This document shows, piece after piece, positions 35,856 through 45,299 of a stretch of 64,000 nt of DNA. Location of the stretch: contig PJFB01000006.1 in NCBI GenBank assembly GCA_003574895.1, positions 62,001 through 126,000 of the forward strand, written 5' to 3'. A program made the translations under genes and the position numbers. The notes beneath the pieces were generated by a model. The model was not told the origin of the DNA and did not search any database. It saw only the letters and a program-made list of their open reading frames with translations. Each line of letters begins with the position of its first letter. Position 1 is the first letter of the stretch. This DNA comes from Geobacter sp. (GTDB taxonomy: Bacteria; Desulfobacterota; Desulfuromonadia; Geobacterales; Pseudopelobacteraceae).

Positions 35856-37028
35856 ATGGAACTGCTGAAGACATTGGCAAGAAAGAAAACATACCTGATC
35901 TGGGCCGCAATCCTTGCCACCGTTGCTATTGTTCTCAAGATGACCCTGCTTGCCCCGCCCAAGATCAAGGCCGTGACCCTGGAAAAGCGTGATCTGACGG
36001 CCCAGGTCTACGGCAACGGCACGGTGGAGGCAAAGGTGGTCGTCGGCGTGTCCAGCAAGATCACCGGCAGGATCGTGGCGCTGTACGCCGACCAGGGCGA
36101 TCAGGTAAAACAGGGCCAACTCCTTGCCAAGCTGGAAAATAGCGACTTTATCCAGCAGGAGCAACAGTCGGAGGCAGGATTGAATCGGTCCGTGGCCAAC
36201 CTGAGTGTCGAGCAGGCCAACCTCCAAAAGGCCAAGGCAAACCTGGAGCTGGCGGCAAAAAACGCCCAACGCTTCAAGGTCCTGGCGGACAAGAACCTGA
36301 TCGCCAAGCAAGAGGCAGAACAGTACGACACCACCTGCCAGGTTGCCAGAGAAGAGGTTGCCCGCTGCCAGGCAGCGCTGGAAGCGGCGCGCATGGAACA
36401 GCGGGCCAACCGTGCCGGTCTCGGTTTTGCCAGGAGCAAGGTAGCCGATACGCTCATCTATGCCCCCCAGGACGGAGTTATCATCACCCGCGACCTGGAA
36501 AAGGGTGACACGGTTACGCCGGGCATGTCCATCTTCACCCTGGCCGATCCCAGGACCGTCTGGGTCAAGGCCAACGTGGATGAGTCACAGCTCAAGGGGG
36601 TTACCATCGGCAAAAAGGCATTTATCACGCTCCGTTCTTTGGCGGGCGAACAGTTGCCCGGCCAGGTTGTCCGCATGGGCCGCCAGAGCGACCGGGTAAC
36701 CGAGGAACTGGAAGTGGATGTGGCCTTTGCCCAGCCGCTCAAGAACTTCCGCCTGGGAGAGCAGTCCGATGTGTACATCATTGCCGGAACCAAGAAAGCA
36801 ACGCCGTCACTACCGGCCGCCGCCATTGTCGCCAGGGAGAAAAAGCGCGGGGTCTGGACGGTGGCGAACAACAGGCTGGCCTTCAAGCCGGTGACCATCG
36901 GCATCGAAGATCGCCGCAACCTTACGGAAATCGTTGGGGGGCTCGCCAATGGCGAACAGGTCGCAATGGCACCGGCAGCGGAGATGGCAAAATTCAGGGA
37001 AGGCATGAAGGTCAGGGTGGCGCGATGA
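35856..37028 (+). CDS. HlyD/MacA-type periplasmic adaptor
   Basis: A 390-residue protein with an N-terminal membrane anchor (YLIWAAILATVAIVL), a split lipoyl domain (GRIVALYADQGDQVKQGQLL and ADTLIYAPQDGVIITRDLEKG), an alpha hairpin and a beta-barrel (VWVKANVDESQLKG). It joins the ABC permease to TolC. GAGGAG precedes ATG 35856; the open frame begins further upstream inside tolC but that part is not HlyD-like. Its stop overlaps the permease start (ATGA). Confidence 0.93.
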   Translation: MELLKTLARKKTYLIWAAILATVAIVLKMTLLAPPKIKAVTLEKRDLTAQVYGNGTVEAKVVVGVSSKITGRIVALYADQGDQVKQGQLLAKLENSDFIQQEQQSEAGLNRSVANLSVEQANLQKAKANLELAAKNAQRFKVLADKNLIAKQEAEQYDTTCQVAREEVARCQAALEAARMEQRANRAGLGFARSKVADTLIYAPQDGVIITRDLEKGDTVTPGMSIFTLADPRTVWVKANVDESQLKGVTIGKKAFITLRSLAGEQLPGQVVRMGRQSDRVTEELEVDVAFAQPLKNFRLGEQSDVYIIAGTKKATPSLPAAAIVAREKKRGVWTVANNRLAFKPVTIGIEDRRNLTEIVGGLANGEQVAMAPAAEMAKFREGMKVRVAR

Positions 37029-38227
37029 ATCTTGCCATCCGGGACATACGCTATCACAGCGGCCGGTTCATCCTGACCTCCATCGGCCTGGGTCTGCTGC
37101 TGGGGGTGGTCATGAGCATGGGGGGCATCTACAGGGGGCTCTTTGGCGACGCCCTGGCTGTGCTCGATGCCACCAAAGGGGACATCTGGGTGGTACAGCA
37201 GGACACCAACGGCCCCTTTGCCGAAAATTCCCGCATCCCCGAAGACATCAAGTACCGCATCAGGGCAGTGCCCGGCGTGGCAGAGGCATCACCGCTCTCC
37301 TTTCAGACCATCCAGATCGAGCGCCTGGGCAAACCGTTCCGCTTTTTCCTGATCGGTTACGATCTGAACGGCTTCGGCGGCCCGCCAGTGATTGTTGCCG
37401 GGCGGAATATCCGCCAGAAACACTACGAAATGGTGGTGGCCAAGGCCATGAAAATGGCGATCGGCGAGAAGATCCACCTGGGACTCCACGACTACACGGT
37501 CGTGGGAATCACCGGGAAGGTGGTTTCGGCTGGGGGCGATCCCGCGGCCTACGTGAGCCTGGCCGATGCCCAGGATATTCAGTTCAAGAAAGACAACGAT
37601 GCCATCAGGAACGACCGGGAACGGATCGGGGCCAATCTGGCCGGCATGCAGAACATTTCCCCTGGCCAGGCAAAATTCCTGCAACAGAACATTGCCGCCA
37701 TCACGGAATCGACCCATACGGTGAACACCATCGTGGCCAGGCTGGCGCCGGGGGCAGACCTGCATGGGGTGCAGGAGCGGATCAGCCGCTGGAATCATTT
37801 CCGGCCGATCTCTGTTGAGGAGCAGACCAAGATCCTGACCAAAGGGATGATCGAAAAGGCCCGCATGCAACTGGGCCTGTTCCGGATCATCCTGCTGGTG
37901 ATCTCTGGGGTCATCATCTCGCTGATCATCTACACCTCCACCATCGACAAGATCAAGGTGATCGCCACCCTGAAGCTGATCGGATCCCAGAACCGGGTGA
38001 TCATCGGCATGATCCTCCAGCAGTCCCTCCTGATGGGGTTAATCGCCTACTTTGTCGGCTATGGGCTGATCCTGTTGACCTATGACAAATTCCCCCGCCG
38101 TATCGTCCTGGAAGCCCAGGATCTGCAAGGGCTCTTTGTCATCGTCATGGTCATCTGCACAATCTCCAGTTTTGTCGGCATCCGGAAGGCCCTGAAGGTG
38201 GAGCCGGCAGAAGCGCTGGGGGGATAG
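37025..38227 (+). CDS. FtsX/MacB-type ABC transporter permease
   Basis: A 400-residue protein with one N-terminal helix (FILTSIGLGLLLGVVMSMGG), a periplasmic MacB-like domain (about 40-275) and three C-terminal helices of the FtsX fold (IILLVISGVIISLIIYTS; GLIAYFVGYGLILL; FVIVMVICTISSFVG). It matches the DevC-type permease, with the ATPase encoded separately. Such mechanotransmission pumps export lipids, peptides or siderophores from the periplasm. It is coupled to the adaptor gene by an ATGA overlap. Confidence 0.92.
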   Translation: MNLAIRDIRYHSGRFILTSIGLGLLLGVVMSMGGIYRGLFGDALAVLDATKGDIWVVQQDTNGPFAENSRIPEDIKYRIRAVPGVAEASPLSFQTIQIERLGKPFRFFLIGYDLNGFGGPPVIVAGRNIRQKHYEMVVAKAMKMAIGEKIHLGLHDYTVVGITGKVVSAGGDPAAYVSLADAQDIQFKKDNDAIRNDRERIGANLAGMQNISPGQAKFLQQNIAAITESTHTVNTIVARLAPGADLHGVQERISRWNHFRPISVEEQTKILTKGMIEKARMQLGLFRIILLVISGVIISLIIYTSTIDKIKVIATLKLIGSQNRVIIGMILQQSLLMGLIAYFVGYGLILLTYDKFPRRIVLEAQDLQGLFVIVMVICTISSFVGIRKALKVEPAEALGG

Positions 38228-38237
38228 GAAAAACTAT

Positions 38238-38399
38238 ATCCGTGATGCCGTAGTGCCGGAGCGCTGAAAGAGCCGGGACCACAACGCCGGGGATACTGTT
38301 GCGATTGTTTGATCGGGTGGTCCTCCGCAGAGGAGTTGCATTGCGAGAAAACAAGGCAGGGGCCTTCCAGGCAAGCGAAGGCGTAGAGGCATCGCGGAT
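38238..38399. repeat. MITE-like element between permease and ATPase genes
   Basis: Ends ATCCGTGATGCC (38238-38249) and GGCATCGCGGAT (38388-38399) are inverted copies with one mismatch; internal dyads include AGGCAGGGGCC. The 160-bp element fills the 201-bp gap inside an otherwise tightly packed operon and has no frame. Confidence 0.65.
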
Positions 38400-38428
38400 T
38401 CAGGAATAACACCGAAAAAGGTACTCGT

Positions 38429-39151
38429 ATGTACGCAATCGAAGTAGCGAAACTGACAAAAATTTATGGCAAGGGCGAGACAGCGGTAACCGCCATTGCG
38501 GATGCGACCCTTCAGGTCAAGCCAGGGGAACTGGTTGCCATCCTTGGCCCTTCCGGGTCTGGAAAGACCACGCTGCTGACTTCCATCGGCCTTATCAACG
38601 AACCGACCCATGGCAAAGTGGTCATCGACGGCATCACGGTCGCGGACGAAAGGTGGCTGCCCGGCCTGGACCTGAAACGGTTGCGCCGGGAAAAGCTCGG
38701 GTTCATCTTTCAGGCCCACAACCTGATCCCGTTCCTCACGGCCCGGGAAAACGTCATGGTGGCGCTGGAGATCAATCATTTGACAAAGAATGAAGCCAAG
38801 GCCCGCGCAGACGAGCTGCTGACATCGTTGAATCTCGGGCACCGACTGGACAATTACCCCTCGGCCCTTTCCGGCGGCGAAGCCCAGCGGGTGGCCATTG
38901 CACGGGCATTGGCCAACAGGCCGAAGGTGATTCTGGCCGATGAGCCGACCGCGGCCCTGGACACCGAGAACGGCAAAAACGTCATGGCGCTCCTGAAGCA
39001 ACTGGCGGTGGAAAACAGGTCCGCCATCCTGGTCGTCACCCACGACCACCGAATGGTGGAAGGATTCGACCGGATCTTCACCGTCAGCGACGGCAAGATC
39101 ATTGGCGAGAAAATCAATGGCAACACCTCAACAAGCCAGGCACTCGCCTGA
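38429..39151 (+). CDS. LolD/DevA-type ABC transporter ATPase
   Basis: A 240-residue ATPase with Walker A GPSGSGKTT, Q-loop region LGFIFQAHNLIPFLTA, signature LSGGEAQRVAIARAL, Walker B VILADEPTAALD and H-switch VVTHDHRM. It powers the FtsX-type permease at 37025. The MITE-like repeat separates it from the permease, yet strand and family leave little doubt they form one pump with the adaptor and TolC. It is the last gene of the operon. Confidence 0.95.
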   Translation: MYAIEVAKLTKIYGKGETAVTAIADATLQVKPGELVAILGPSGSGKTTLLTSIGLINEPTHGKVVIDGITVADERWLPGLDLKRLRREKLGFIFQAHNLIPFLTARENVMVALEINHLTKNEAKARADELLTSLNLGHRLDNYPSALSGGEAQRVAIARALANRPKVILADEPTAALDTENGKNVMALLKQLAVENRSAILVVTHDHRMVEGFDRIFTVSDGKIIGEKINGNTSTSQALA

Positions 39152-39191
39152 CATCCCACCCCCCTCTCAAATGCCCTGATTACAGACTTAG

Positions 39192-39333
39192 CAGGCTGTT
39201 GAAAAACGTCATGAGGAAGGCCGGATGCAAGGCGCACGGAACGGAGCAGCCGAGGCATAACCCATAGTTAGCCGAGGTTGCGAGTACCGCGCAACGCCGC
39301 AGACGGCCTCCGCAGTAGATTTTCAACAACCTG
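39192..39333. repeat. CAGGCTGTTGAAAA-type inverted-repeat element
   Basis: CAGGCTGTTGAAAA (39192-39205) and TTTTCAACAACCTG (39320-39333) are inverted ends with one mismatch around a GC-rich, dyad-filled core. Elements with these ends are common in deltaproteobacterial intergenic regions. It separates the export operon from the respiratory cluster. Confidence 0.7.
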
Positions 39334-39414
39334 TTAAACGACATATATGGTCTTGCATTAATCAATATCATTGCTATGATTTGTTCATTATTGAATTCAT
39401 TCTGAGGAGACGGC

Positions 39415-39834
39415 ATGGAGAACAGCAGCAGGAGGAAATTCCTCGGTCTTTGCCTTGGAGGGGTGGCGGCAGCAGCCACGGGAGCGGTAATCTATCCGGT
39501 GTATCAATACCTTGCGCCCCAGGCAGGGAGCAGTTCGGAAAAAAAGGTCGTGATCCCGGAAAAGGACGTGCCCGAGGGTGAGGCCAAATTCTTCGAATTC
39601 GCCGGCGCATCGGCTGTCCTGATAAGAACGCGGCAAGGAGGGCTGATCGCCCTGTCCGCAGTCTGCACCCACCTGGGTTGCATCGTGCAATGGGAAAAGA
39701 ATAAGCAGGAATTTCTCTGCCCTTGCCACGGCGGCCTGTATACCGCTGAAGGCACGGTCATCTCCGGTCCGCCGCCCAAGCCATTGGCCAAACTCCCCTT
39801 TACCGTAGAAAACGGAAACATAACCATAGGTTAA
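39415..39834 (+). CDS. Rieske iron-sulfur protein of a bc-type complex
   Basis: A 139-residue protein with a twin-arginine-type start (SSRRKFLGLCLGGVAAAA) and a Rieske [2Fe-2S] domain. Cluster ligands lie in box I CTHLGC (84-89) and box II CPCHGG (102-107). It takes electrons from quinol for the adjacent cytochrome b. GAGGAG precedes the ATG at 39415. It opens a nine-gene respiratory run in the same direction up to 47.3 kb. Confidence 0.95.
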   Translation: MENSSRRKFLGLCLGGVAAAATGAVIYPVYQYLAPQAGSSSEKKVVIPEKDVPEGEAKFFEFAGASAVLIRTRQGGLIALSAVCTHLGCIVQWEKNKQEFLCPCHGGLYTAEGTVISGPPPKPLAKLPFTVENGNITIG

Positions 39835-39860
39835 ACACTTTTATCTTTTCAGGAGGTTAT

Positions 39861-40964
39861 GTGACTCTACTCAAGCGTATGTACGACTGGATCGATGTGC
39901 GTCTCGGCGCCCGCGAACTGGTTGACAAGGAACTATTCGGCTATCTGTTGCCGCGCAACATCAATGTCTGGTACTCCATGGGGAGCATCCTGCTCTTTAT
40001 CTTCGCCTTTCAGGTGGTGACCGGCATCCTGCTCCTCATATTCTACGTGCCCGATTCCGAGAAGGCCTTCGGCAGCGTAACCCACATCATGAACAATGTG
40101 CCCTTTGGCTGGCTGATCCGCATGTGCCATGTTGTCGGCTCGAACATGATGGTGCTGGTGCTGCTGTTTCACATGATCTCGGTCCTGTTCATGGGCAGCT
40201 ACAAGCGCCCCCGCGAACTGAACTGGCTGACCGGCTTCATCATCTTCAACCTGGTCATGGGCATATCACTGACCGGCTATCTCCTCCCCTGGAGCCAACT
40301 CTCCTTTTGGGCAACAACGGTGGCAACCAACAGTGTGGGCACGATTCCGGTCATTGGCCAATACCTGGTGGAGTTCCTGAGGGGGGGCAAACTGGTTGGT
40401 CCCGCCACCCTGGGACGTTTCTATGCCCTGCACGTTGCGGTAATCCCGTTGACAATCGCCGCCCTGGTGGGCTTGCACCTCTTCCTTCTGGAGCGGATCG
40501 GCGTTTCGACACCGCCGTTCGGCCTGAAGGACACCAAGAACAATTGGCAGAGCGATAAATTCCGCTACGAAGGACATCCGGACGGCATTCCCTTTTTTCC
40601 CAACTACGCCCTGCAGGACATGACATCCATTGCGGTTTACCTGGCGTTCTTCCTGGCAATCGTGTTTTTCGACCCCTACCTGTTTTTCCCCAAGGATGCT
40701 TTTATCGCCGCCAATCCCTACCAGACGCCGGCCCACATCAAACCCGAGTGGTACTTCCTGGCCAACTACCAGACCCTGAAGATCTTCCCGAGCGAGTTCC
40801 TGGGCCTGGCAGTGCAGGGGGTGGCCATGACATTCCTGGCGCTGCTGCCCTTCATCGACCGCGGCAACGAGCGCCATCCGCTGAAACGGCCGCTCTTTAT
40901 GGCCTGTAGCGTGGGCGGGATCCTGCTCTGGATCGGACTTATGATCTGGGGGCACTACTCATGA
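39861..40964 (+). CDS. Cytochrome b of a bc-type quinol-oxidising complex
   Basis: A 367-residue membrane protein combining the b6-type N-terminal half (heme-binding histidines in RMCHVVGSNMMVLVLLFHM and RFYALHVAVIPLTIAALVGLHL) with the subunit IV-like C-terminal part (ending with the segment around PEWYFLANYQTLKIFPSE, the PEWY quinol motif). It oxidises menaquinol and passes electrons to the Rieske protein and cytochrome c. The start is GTG at 39861 after AGGAGG. Its stop overlaps the following cytochrome gene. Confidence 0.95.
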   Translation: MTLLKRMYDWIDVRLGARELVDKELFGYLLPRNINVWYSMGSILLFIFAFQVVTGILLLIFYVPDSEKAFGSVTHIMNNVPFGWLIRMCHVVGSNMMVLVLLFHMISVLFMGSYKRPRELNWLTGFIIFNLVMGISLTGYLLPWSQLSFWATTVATNSVGTIPVIGQYLVEFLRGGKLVGPATLGRFYALHVAVIPLTIAALVGLHLFLLERIGVSTPPFGLKDTKNNWQSDKFRYEGHPDGIPFFPNYALQDMTSIAVYLAFFLAIVFFDPYLFFPKDAFIAANPYQTPAHIKPEWYFLANYQTLKIFPSEFLGLAVQGVAMTFLALLPFIDRGNERHPLKRPLFMACSVGGILLWIGLMIWGHYS

Positions 40965-41806
40965 GATACTGGGAAATTACAATGAAAACCGATAGATACA
41001 CTCCCACTTCAAGGGGGTGGGGGTTATATTGCCTGGTCTTACTACTTCTTTTGGCAATTTGTCCAGCTCCGTCCCAAGCTGCGGAGCCCGCTGAGATCGT
41101 CTGTATCCAGTGCCATTCGGCCCTGCCGGACAAGCTCGGCGAACCGGTCAAGCTCTGGAAAGGGAGTATCCATGCCGAAAACGGCATCGCCTGCAACGGC
41201 TGCCACGGCGGCGACCCCAAGGATGCGGCCAATGCCATGAGCCCGCAACGGGGTTTCCTCGGTGCCCCGAAAGAGAAGGATATTCCGGCCTTCTGCGGAC
41301 GCTGCCATGTCGGAGTGCTGAAAGACTACCTGGCCAGTGCCCACGGCATGGCCCTGGGCAAGGGGGGACCGACCTGCGTTACGTGCCACTCCAACCACCT
41401 GGTCGTCAAGGCGTCTCTGGACCTGATCAACGAAAAGAGCTGCACCCGCTGCCATAGTTTCGAGCGGGCCCAAACCATCAAAAGCGCCATGCAGCAAACC
41501 GAAAACCTGATCATTGCCACCGACACAAAGATAGGCTCTTTCAAAAGCCAGGGGGTGGACACCGACCGCCTTGAGAAAGGCCTGTTTGCCCTGCGCAACC
41601 GCTTCCACAGCCTGTTCCACGAAGTAAACGTGGCTAAGGTCAGAGATGAATCGACGCAGATCATGGGCGAGCTGAAGAAACTGGATGGTGAGTTGCAAGG
41701 GATCGAAGAGGCCCGCGGCAAACGCAAGATTGCCGGTGCCGTCGCCGTTGCCGCCGCGCTCCTGGCAGCCATGCTGCTCTATCTGCTGAAAAAAACCTAT
41801 GACTGA
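40961..41806 (+). CDS. Membrane-anchored pentaheme cytochrome c
   Basis: A 281-residue exported protein with five CXXCH heme sites at residues 48, 78, 112, 139 and 161, then a helical region and a C-terminal membrane helix (about 255-277). The N-terminal hydrophobic run (LYCLVLLLLLAICPAPSQA) is the signal. It replaces the usual cytochrome c1 in this bc-type complex and probably hands electrons to the oxidase encoded downstream. ATG 40961 overlaps the cytochrome b stop; ATG 40982 is an alternative. Its 3' end overlaps the Sco gene. Confidence 0.92.
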   Translation: MRYWEITMKTDRYTPTSRGWGLYCLVLLLLLAICPAPSQAAEPAEIVCIQCHSALPDKLGEPVKLWKGSIHAENGIACNGCHGGDPKDAANAMSPQRGFLGAPKEKDIPAFCGRCHVGVLKDYLASAHGMALGKGGPTCVTCHSNHLVVKASLDLINEKSCTRCHSFERAQTIKSAMQQTENLIIATDTKIGSFKSQGVDTDRLEKGLFALRNRFHSLFHEVNVAKVRDESTQIMGELKKLDGELQGIEEARGKRKIAGAVAVAAALLAAMLLYLLKKTYD

Positions 41807-42659
41807 TGATTCCGGGGCAACACGGGCTTTCTGGGCAGGGCTGATCCTGTTGCTGATTCTAGCCATCCTGCCACCAGCAACTGGTGCCCATGCCGATGAT
41901 CTCAACGACCCGGATGCCACGGCCCTCGGGGTAAACGAGCACCTGGGAGCCAAGATTCCGCTCGACACCACGTTCCGGGATGAGACGGGCAAGCAGGTCC
42001 GTTTGTCCCAACTGGTTACGGTGCCCACCATTATCCTGCCCGTTTACTACAGCTGCACCAATGTCTGCAACTTCCTGCAGGGCGGCCTGGCAAGCGCCCT
42101 GCCCGGGATCAAGCGTAAGCCGGGCCAGGAGTACCGCGTCATCTCCGTCAGCTTCGACGAGACAGAGACCCCGGCCCTGGCCGCCAGATACAAAAAGATG
42201 TACCTGACGTCCATTGGAGCCTCCTTTCCCCAGGATGGCTGGTTTTTCCTGACCGGAGACAGCAAGAACATCCGCCGTCTGACCGATGCCGCCGGATACA
42301 ACTTCGAGAGACAGGGGCGCGACTTCATCCACCCGGTGGCAAGTTTCGTGGTTGCCAGGGATGGCACGATTGTCCGCTATCTCTACGGCACGACCTTTCT
42401 CCCCAAGGACCTTACCCTGGCCCTGATGGAAGCCCAGGACGGCAAGGTGGGATCAACCATCCGCAAGGTGGTCGGTTACTGCTTCAGCTTCGACCCGACC
42501 GGCAAGACATACGTCTTCAACCTGTTGCGGGTCAGCGCAACGGTTGTCATGCTGAGCGCCGGCGGATTTCTCGCACTCCTGTTCCTGTCCGGCAGGAAGC
42601 TAAAGAAGAGGACGGTTCCTGCAAAGGGAAATGGTTCGTCAAATAAGAGAAAAAAATAG
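41799..42659 (+). CDS. Sco1/SenC-family copper chaperone
   Basis: A 286-residue protein with an N-terminal signal or anchor helix (residues 10-30), a thioredoxin-fold Sco domain with the copper-binding pair CTNVC (86-90) and the distant His in DFIHPVASFVV, and an extra C-terminal membrane helix followed by a lysine-rich tail. Sco proteins load the CuA centre of oxidase subunit II, which is encoded 2.6 kb downstream. It overlaps the pentaheme cytochrome gene by 8 bp, consistent with one transcript. Confidence 0.93.
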   Translation: MTDDSGATRAFWAGLILLLILAILPPATGAHADDLNDPDATALGVNEHLGAKIPLDTTFRDETGKQVRLSQLVTVPTIILPVYYSCTNVCNFLQGGLASALPGIKRKPGQEYRVISVSFDETETPALAARYKKMYLTSIGASFPQDGWFFLTGDSKNIRRLTDAAGYNFERQGRDFIHPVASFVVARDGTIVRYLYGTTFLPKDLTLALMEAQDGKVGSTIRKVVGYCFSFDPTGKTYVFNLLRVSATVVMLSAGGFLALLFLSGRKLKKRTVPAKGNGSSNKRKK

Positions 42660-42722
42660 ATGGCCATTGCCAGGATCAATATGGCCGTTCAGGAGTTGCA
42701 TTGATGAATCAACGGAGGAAAC

Positions 42723-44348
42723 ATGGGTAGTGCTGATCAGCCTGAAACGGTCGCCAGCAGTTTTTGGAACGATACCGGCAGGTCCGGCATAACATCCTGG
42801 ATATTTTCCACCGACCACAAACGGATCGGCCTGCTCTACTTCTACACGGTGCTGAGCTTCTTCCTGATCGCCGTTTCGCTGGGGGTTCTGCTCCGGATCG
42901 AGCTGATGGCGCCGGGCCGGACCATCATGGGCCCCCAGACCTACAACGCCATGTTCACGGTCCACGGGGTGGTGATGATCTTCCTCTTCATCATTCCCGG
43001 CTTTCCTGGCGCCTTCGGCAACCTGATCATGCCGATCCAGATCGGCGCCCAGGATGTGTCCTTTCCGCGTCTCAACCTCTTTTCCTGGTGGCTCTATATT
43101 TTCGGCGCCGCGATTATCATCACGTCGCTCTTTACCGGCGGCGGCCCCCCTGACACCGGCTGGACCTTCTACGTGCCATTCAGCGAACGGACCACCACCA
43201 ATGTCTCCCTGGCGGTTTTCGGGGTCTTTGTCGTCGGCTTCTCGTCGATTCTGACCGGGGTGAACTTTGTCACCACCATCCACCGCCTGCGGGCCCAGGG
43301 GATGACCTGGGGGCGGTTGCCACTCTTTGTCTGGTCCATCTATGCCACTGCCTGGGTCCAGATCCTGGCCACTCCCATCCTCGGAATCACCCTGGCGCTG
43401 ATCATTGCCGAGCGGCTGCTGGGCACCGGGCTGTTTGATCCTGCCCGTGGCGGCGACCCGCTCATGTATCAGCACCTTTTCTGGATCTACTCCCACCCGG
43501 CGGTCTACATCATGATCCTTCCGGCCATGGGGGTGATTTCCGACGTCATCCCGGTCTTTTCCCGCAAGCCGATCTTCGGCTACAAGATGATCGCCTTTTC
43601 CAGCCTGGCCATCGCCGCTGCCGGCTCCCTGGTCTGGGGGCACCACATGTTCACCAGCGGCATGAGCGACACCGCCATCCTGGTCTTTTCCTTCCTGACC
43701 TTCGTGGTGGCCATCCCGTCGGCCATCAAGGTCTTCAACTGGGTCTCCACCCTTTATCGCGGCTCGATCTCCCTGGAAGCGCCCATGCTCTTTGCCCTCT
43801 CCTTCCTGCTCCTATTTTCCATCGGCGGGTTGACCGGGTTGATCCTCGGCGCTGCCGCCACCGACATCCACGTCCATGACACCCAGTTCGTTGTCGGCCA
43901 TTTTCATTATGTCATCTTCGGCGGCGCGGGCTTTGCCTTTTTCAGCGCCATGCACTACTGGCTCCCCAAGTTCTACGGCCGCCGCTATGCCGAGAAACCG
44001 GCCGTCGTGGCATGGGCATTGATGTTCATCGGCTTCAACATCACCTATTTTTCCATGATGGTGCTGGGAATGAAGGGGATGCCTCGCCGCTACTACGATT
44101 ACCTGCCGGAATTCACCGCACTCAACCTGACCTCCACCATCGGCAGTTGGATCCTGGTCAGCGGGCTGATCCTGATGCTGGTCAACCTGTTCCGGGGACT
44201 TTTGAAAGGTGAACCGGTGGGGGACAACCCCTGGGGCGGTGCCACCCTGGAGTGGAGTATTCCAAGTCCGCCGCCGACGGAGAATTTTGTCGAGGAACCG
44301 GTTGTGACCCATGGGCCGTACGACTTCAGCGGGAGCGGCATCCCATGA
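42723..44348 (+). CDS. Cytochrome c oxidase subunit I
   Basis: A 541-residue, 12-helix heme-copper oxidase core. It has FNAMFTVHGVVMIFLF-like low-spin heme ligation (NAMFTVHGVVMI), WIYSHPAVYIMILPAMGVISD with the CuB His and cross-linked Tyr, GHHMFTSGM, and DTQFVVGHFHYV with both heme ligands. It reduces oxygen to water and pumps protons (type A oxidase). GGAGG precedes the ATG. The stop overlaps the subunit III start. An oxidase in an otherwise anaerobic lineage suggests oxygen respiration or detoxification. Confidence 0.97.
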   Translation: MGSADQPETVASSFWNDTGRSGITSWIFSTDHKRIGLLYFYTVLSFFLIAVSLGVLLRIELMAPGRTIMGPQTYNAMFTVHGVVMIFLFIIPGFPGAFGNLIMPIQIGAQDVSFPRLNLFSWWLYIFGAAIIITSLFTGGGPPDTGWTFYVPFSERTTTNVSLAVFGVFVVGFSSILTGVNFVTTIHRLRAQGMTWGRLPLFVWSIYATAWVQILATPILGITLALIIAERLLGTGLFDPARGGDPLMYQHLFWIYSHPAVYIMILPAMGVISDVIPVFSRKPIFGYKMIAFSSLAIAAAGSLVWGHHMFTSGMSDTAILVFSFLTFVVAIPSAIKVFNWVSTLYRGSISLEAPMLFALSFLLLFSIGGLTGLILGAAATDIHVHDTQFVVGHFHYVIFGGAGFAFFSAMHYWLPKFYGRRYAEKPAVVAWALMFIGFNITYFSMMVLGMKGMPRRYYDYLPEFTALNLTSTIGSWILVSGLILMLVNLFRGLLKGEPVGDNPWGGATLEWSIPSPPPTENFVEEPVVTHGPYDFSGSGIP

Positions 44349-44947
44349 GCCAGCCGCAGCACAAGGACTATGCCGGCGCCAAATTGGGCATGTGGCTGTT
44401 CCTGTTCACGGAACTGTTTCTATTCGGGGGGTTGTTCCTGCTCTATGCAACCTACCTTGCCCGCTATCCCCAGGACTTTGCCAGGGCAGGCAAAGGGATG
44501 CATATTGTTTTCGGCACCATTAATACGGTGATCCTGATTACCAGCAGCCTGACGGCTGCCATGGCGGTCACTGCCATCCAGCGGAACGACCGGCGCCGGG
44601 TCCTGTACCTGCTGGGCGGGACAATACTCTGTGCCGCCATCTTTTTATTCAACAAATACCTGGAGTGGAGTTCTGAAATCGGCCGGGGCATATACCCCAA
44701 CTCACCACGGCTGGCTGCGGGCCCCCCGGGTGAATCGGTCTTTTTCAGCCTCTATTATCTGACCGTCGGTCTGCACGGCCTGCATGTGCTTGTTGGCGCA
44801 ACCCTGTTGTCCGTGGTGGCGTGGCGGGTAAAAAAGGGGATCATCCATGCCGGAGATTATGTCCTGCTGGAAAACGGATCTCTTTACTGGCACCTGGTGG
44901 ATATTATCTGGATATTTATCTTCCCGCTGTATTATCTGCTCCTGTAG
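44345..44947 (+). CDS. Cytochrome c oxidase subunit III
   Basis: A 200-residue membrane protein with five helices, beginning GAKLGMWLFLFTELFLFGG and ending LYWHLVDIIWIFIFPLYYLLL, both typical of short bacterial CoxC/CtaE. ATG 44345 overlaps the stop of subunit I (ATGA); the open frame further upstream lies inside coxA. It stabilises the oxidase core and supports proton uptake. Confidence 0.95.
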   Translation: MSQPQHKDYAGAKLGMWLFLFTELFLFGGLFLLYATYLARYPQDFARAGKGMHIVFGTINTVILITSSLTAAMAVTAIQRNDRRRVLYLLGGTILCAAIFLFNKYLEWSSEIGRGIYPNSPRLAAGPPGESVFFSLYYLTVGLHGLHVLVGATLLSVVAWRVKKGIIHAGDYVLLENGSLYWHLVDIIWIFIFPLYYLLL

Positions 44948-45008
44948 GGAGCGGGCGCGGTCTTCCGACCATCTCGACGCCCGGTTGGCAAAAACGGAGA
45001 TTCAGGGA

Positions 45009-45290
45009 ATGAGTGAACAACACCACATCATAAGCTACGGCAAGCTGATCTCGGTCTGGCTGGGGCTGCTGTTCCTGACCGCACTGACCGTCTGGGTGTC
45101 CCGCCTTGACATCGGGGTCGGCCATGTCTGGGGATCCCTGGCCATTGCCTCGGTCAAGGCCGGGTTGGTGATCACATTTTTCATGCACATGCGCTACGAA
45201 GGGCGGCTGTTGCGCTGGCTGCTGTTCTTTGCCCTGGCAGTACTGGCCATCTTTATCGGCTTCACCTTTTTCGACGTGCTCTATCGATAA
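45009..45290 (+). CDS. Cytochrome c oxidase subunit IV (caa3 type)
   Basis: A 93-residue protein with three helices: LISVWLGLLFLTALTVWVS, VKAGLVITFFMHMRYE and LLFFALAVLAIFIGFTFFDV. The FFMHMRYE segment is characteristic of the CoxD/CtaF family. ATG 45009 follows an AGGGA-type site. It stands between subunit III and the fused subunit II. Confidence 0.9.
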   Translation: MSEQHHIISYGKLISVWLGLLFLTALTVWVSRLDIGVGHVWGSLAIASVKAGLVITFFMHMRYEGRLLRWLLFFALAVLAIFIGFTFFDVLYR

Positions 45291-45299
45291 GGATTAACT

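Noticed and set aside
42639-43646. 335-residue reverse-strand open frame opposite oxidase subunit I
   Set aside because: Low-complexity Gly/Asp/Arg-rich antisense product of coxA-like gene; no start signals.
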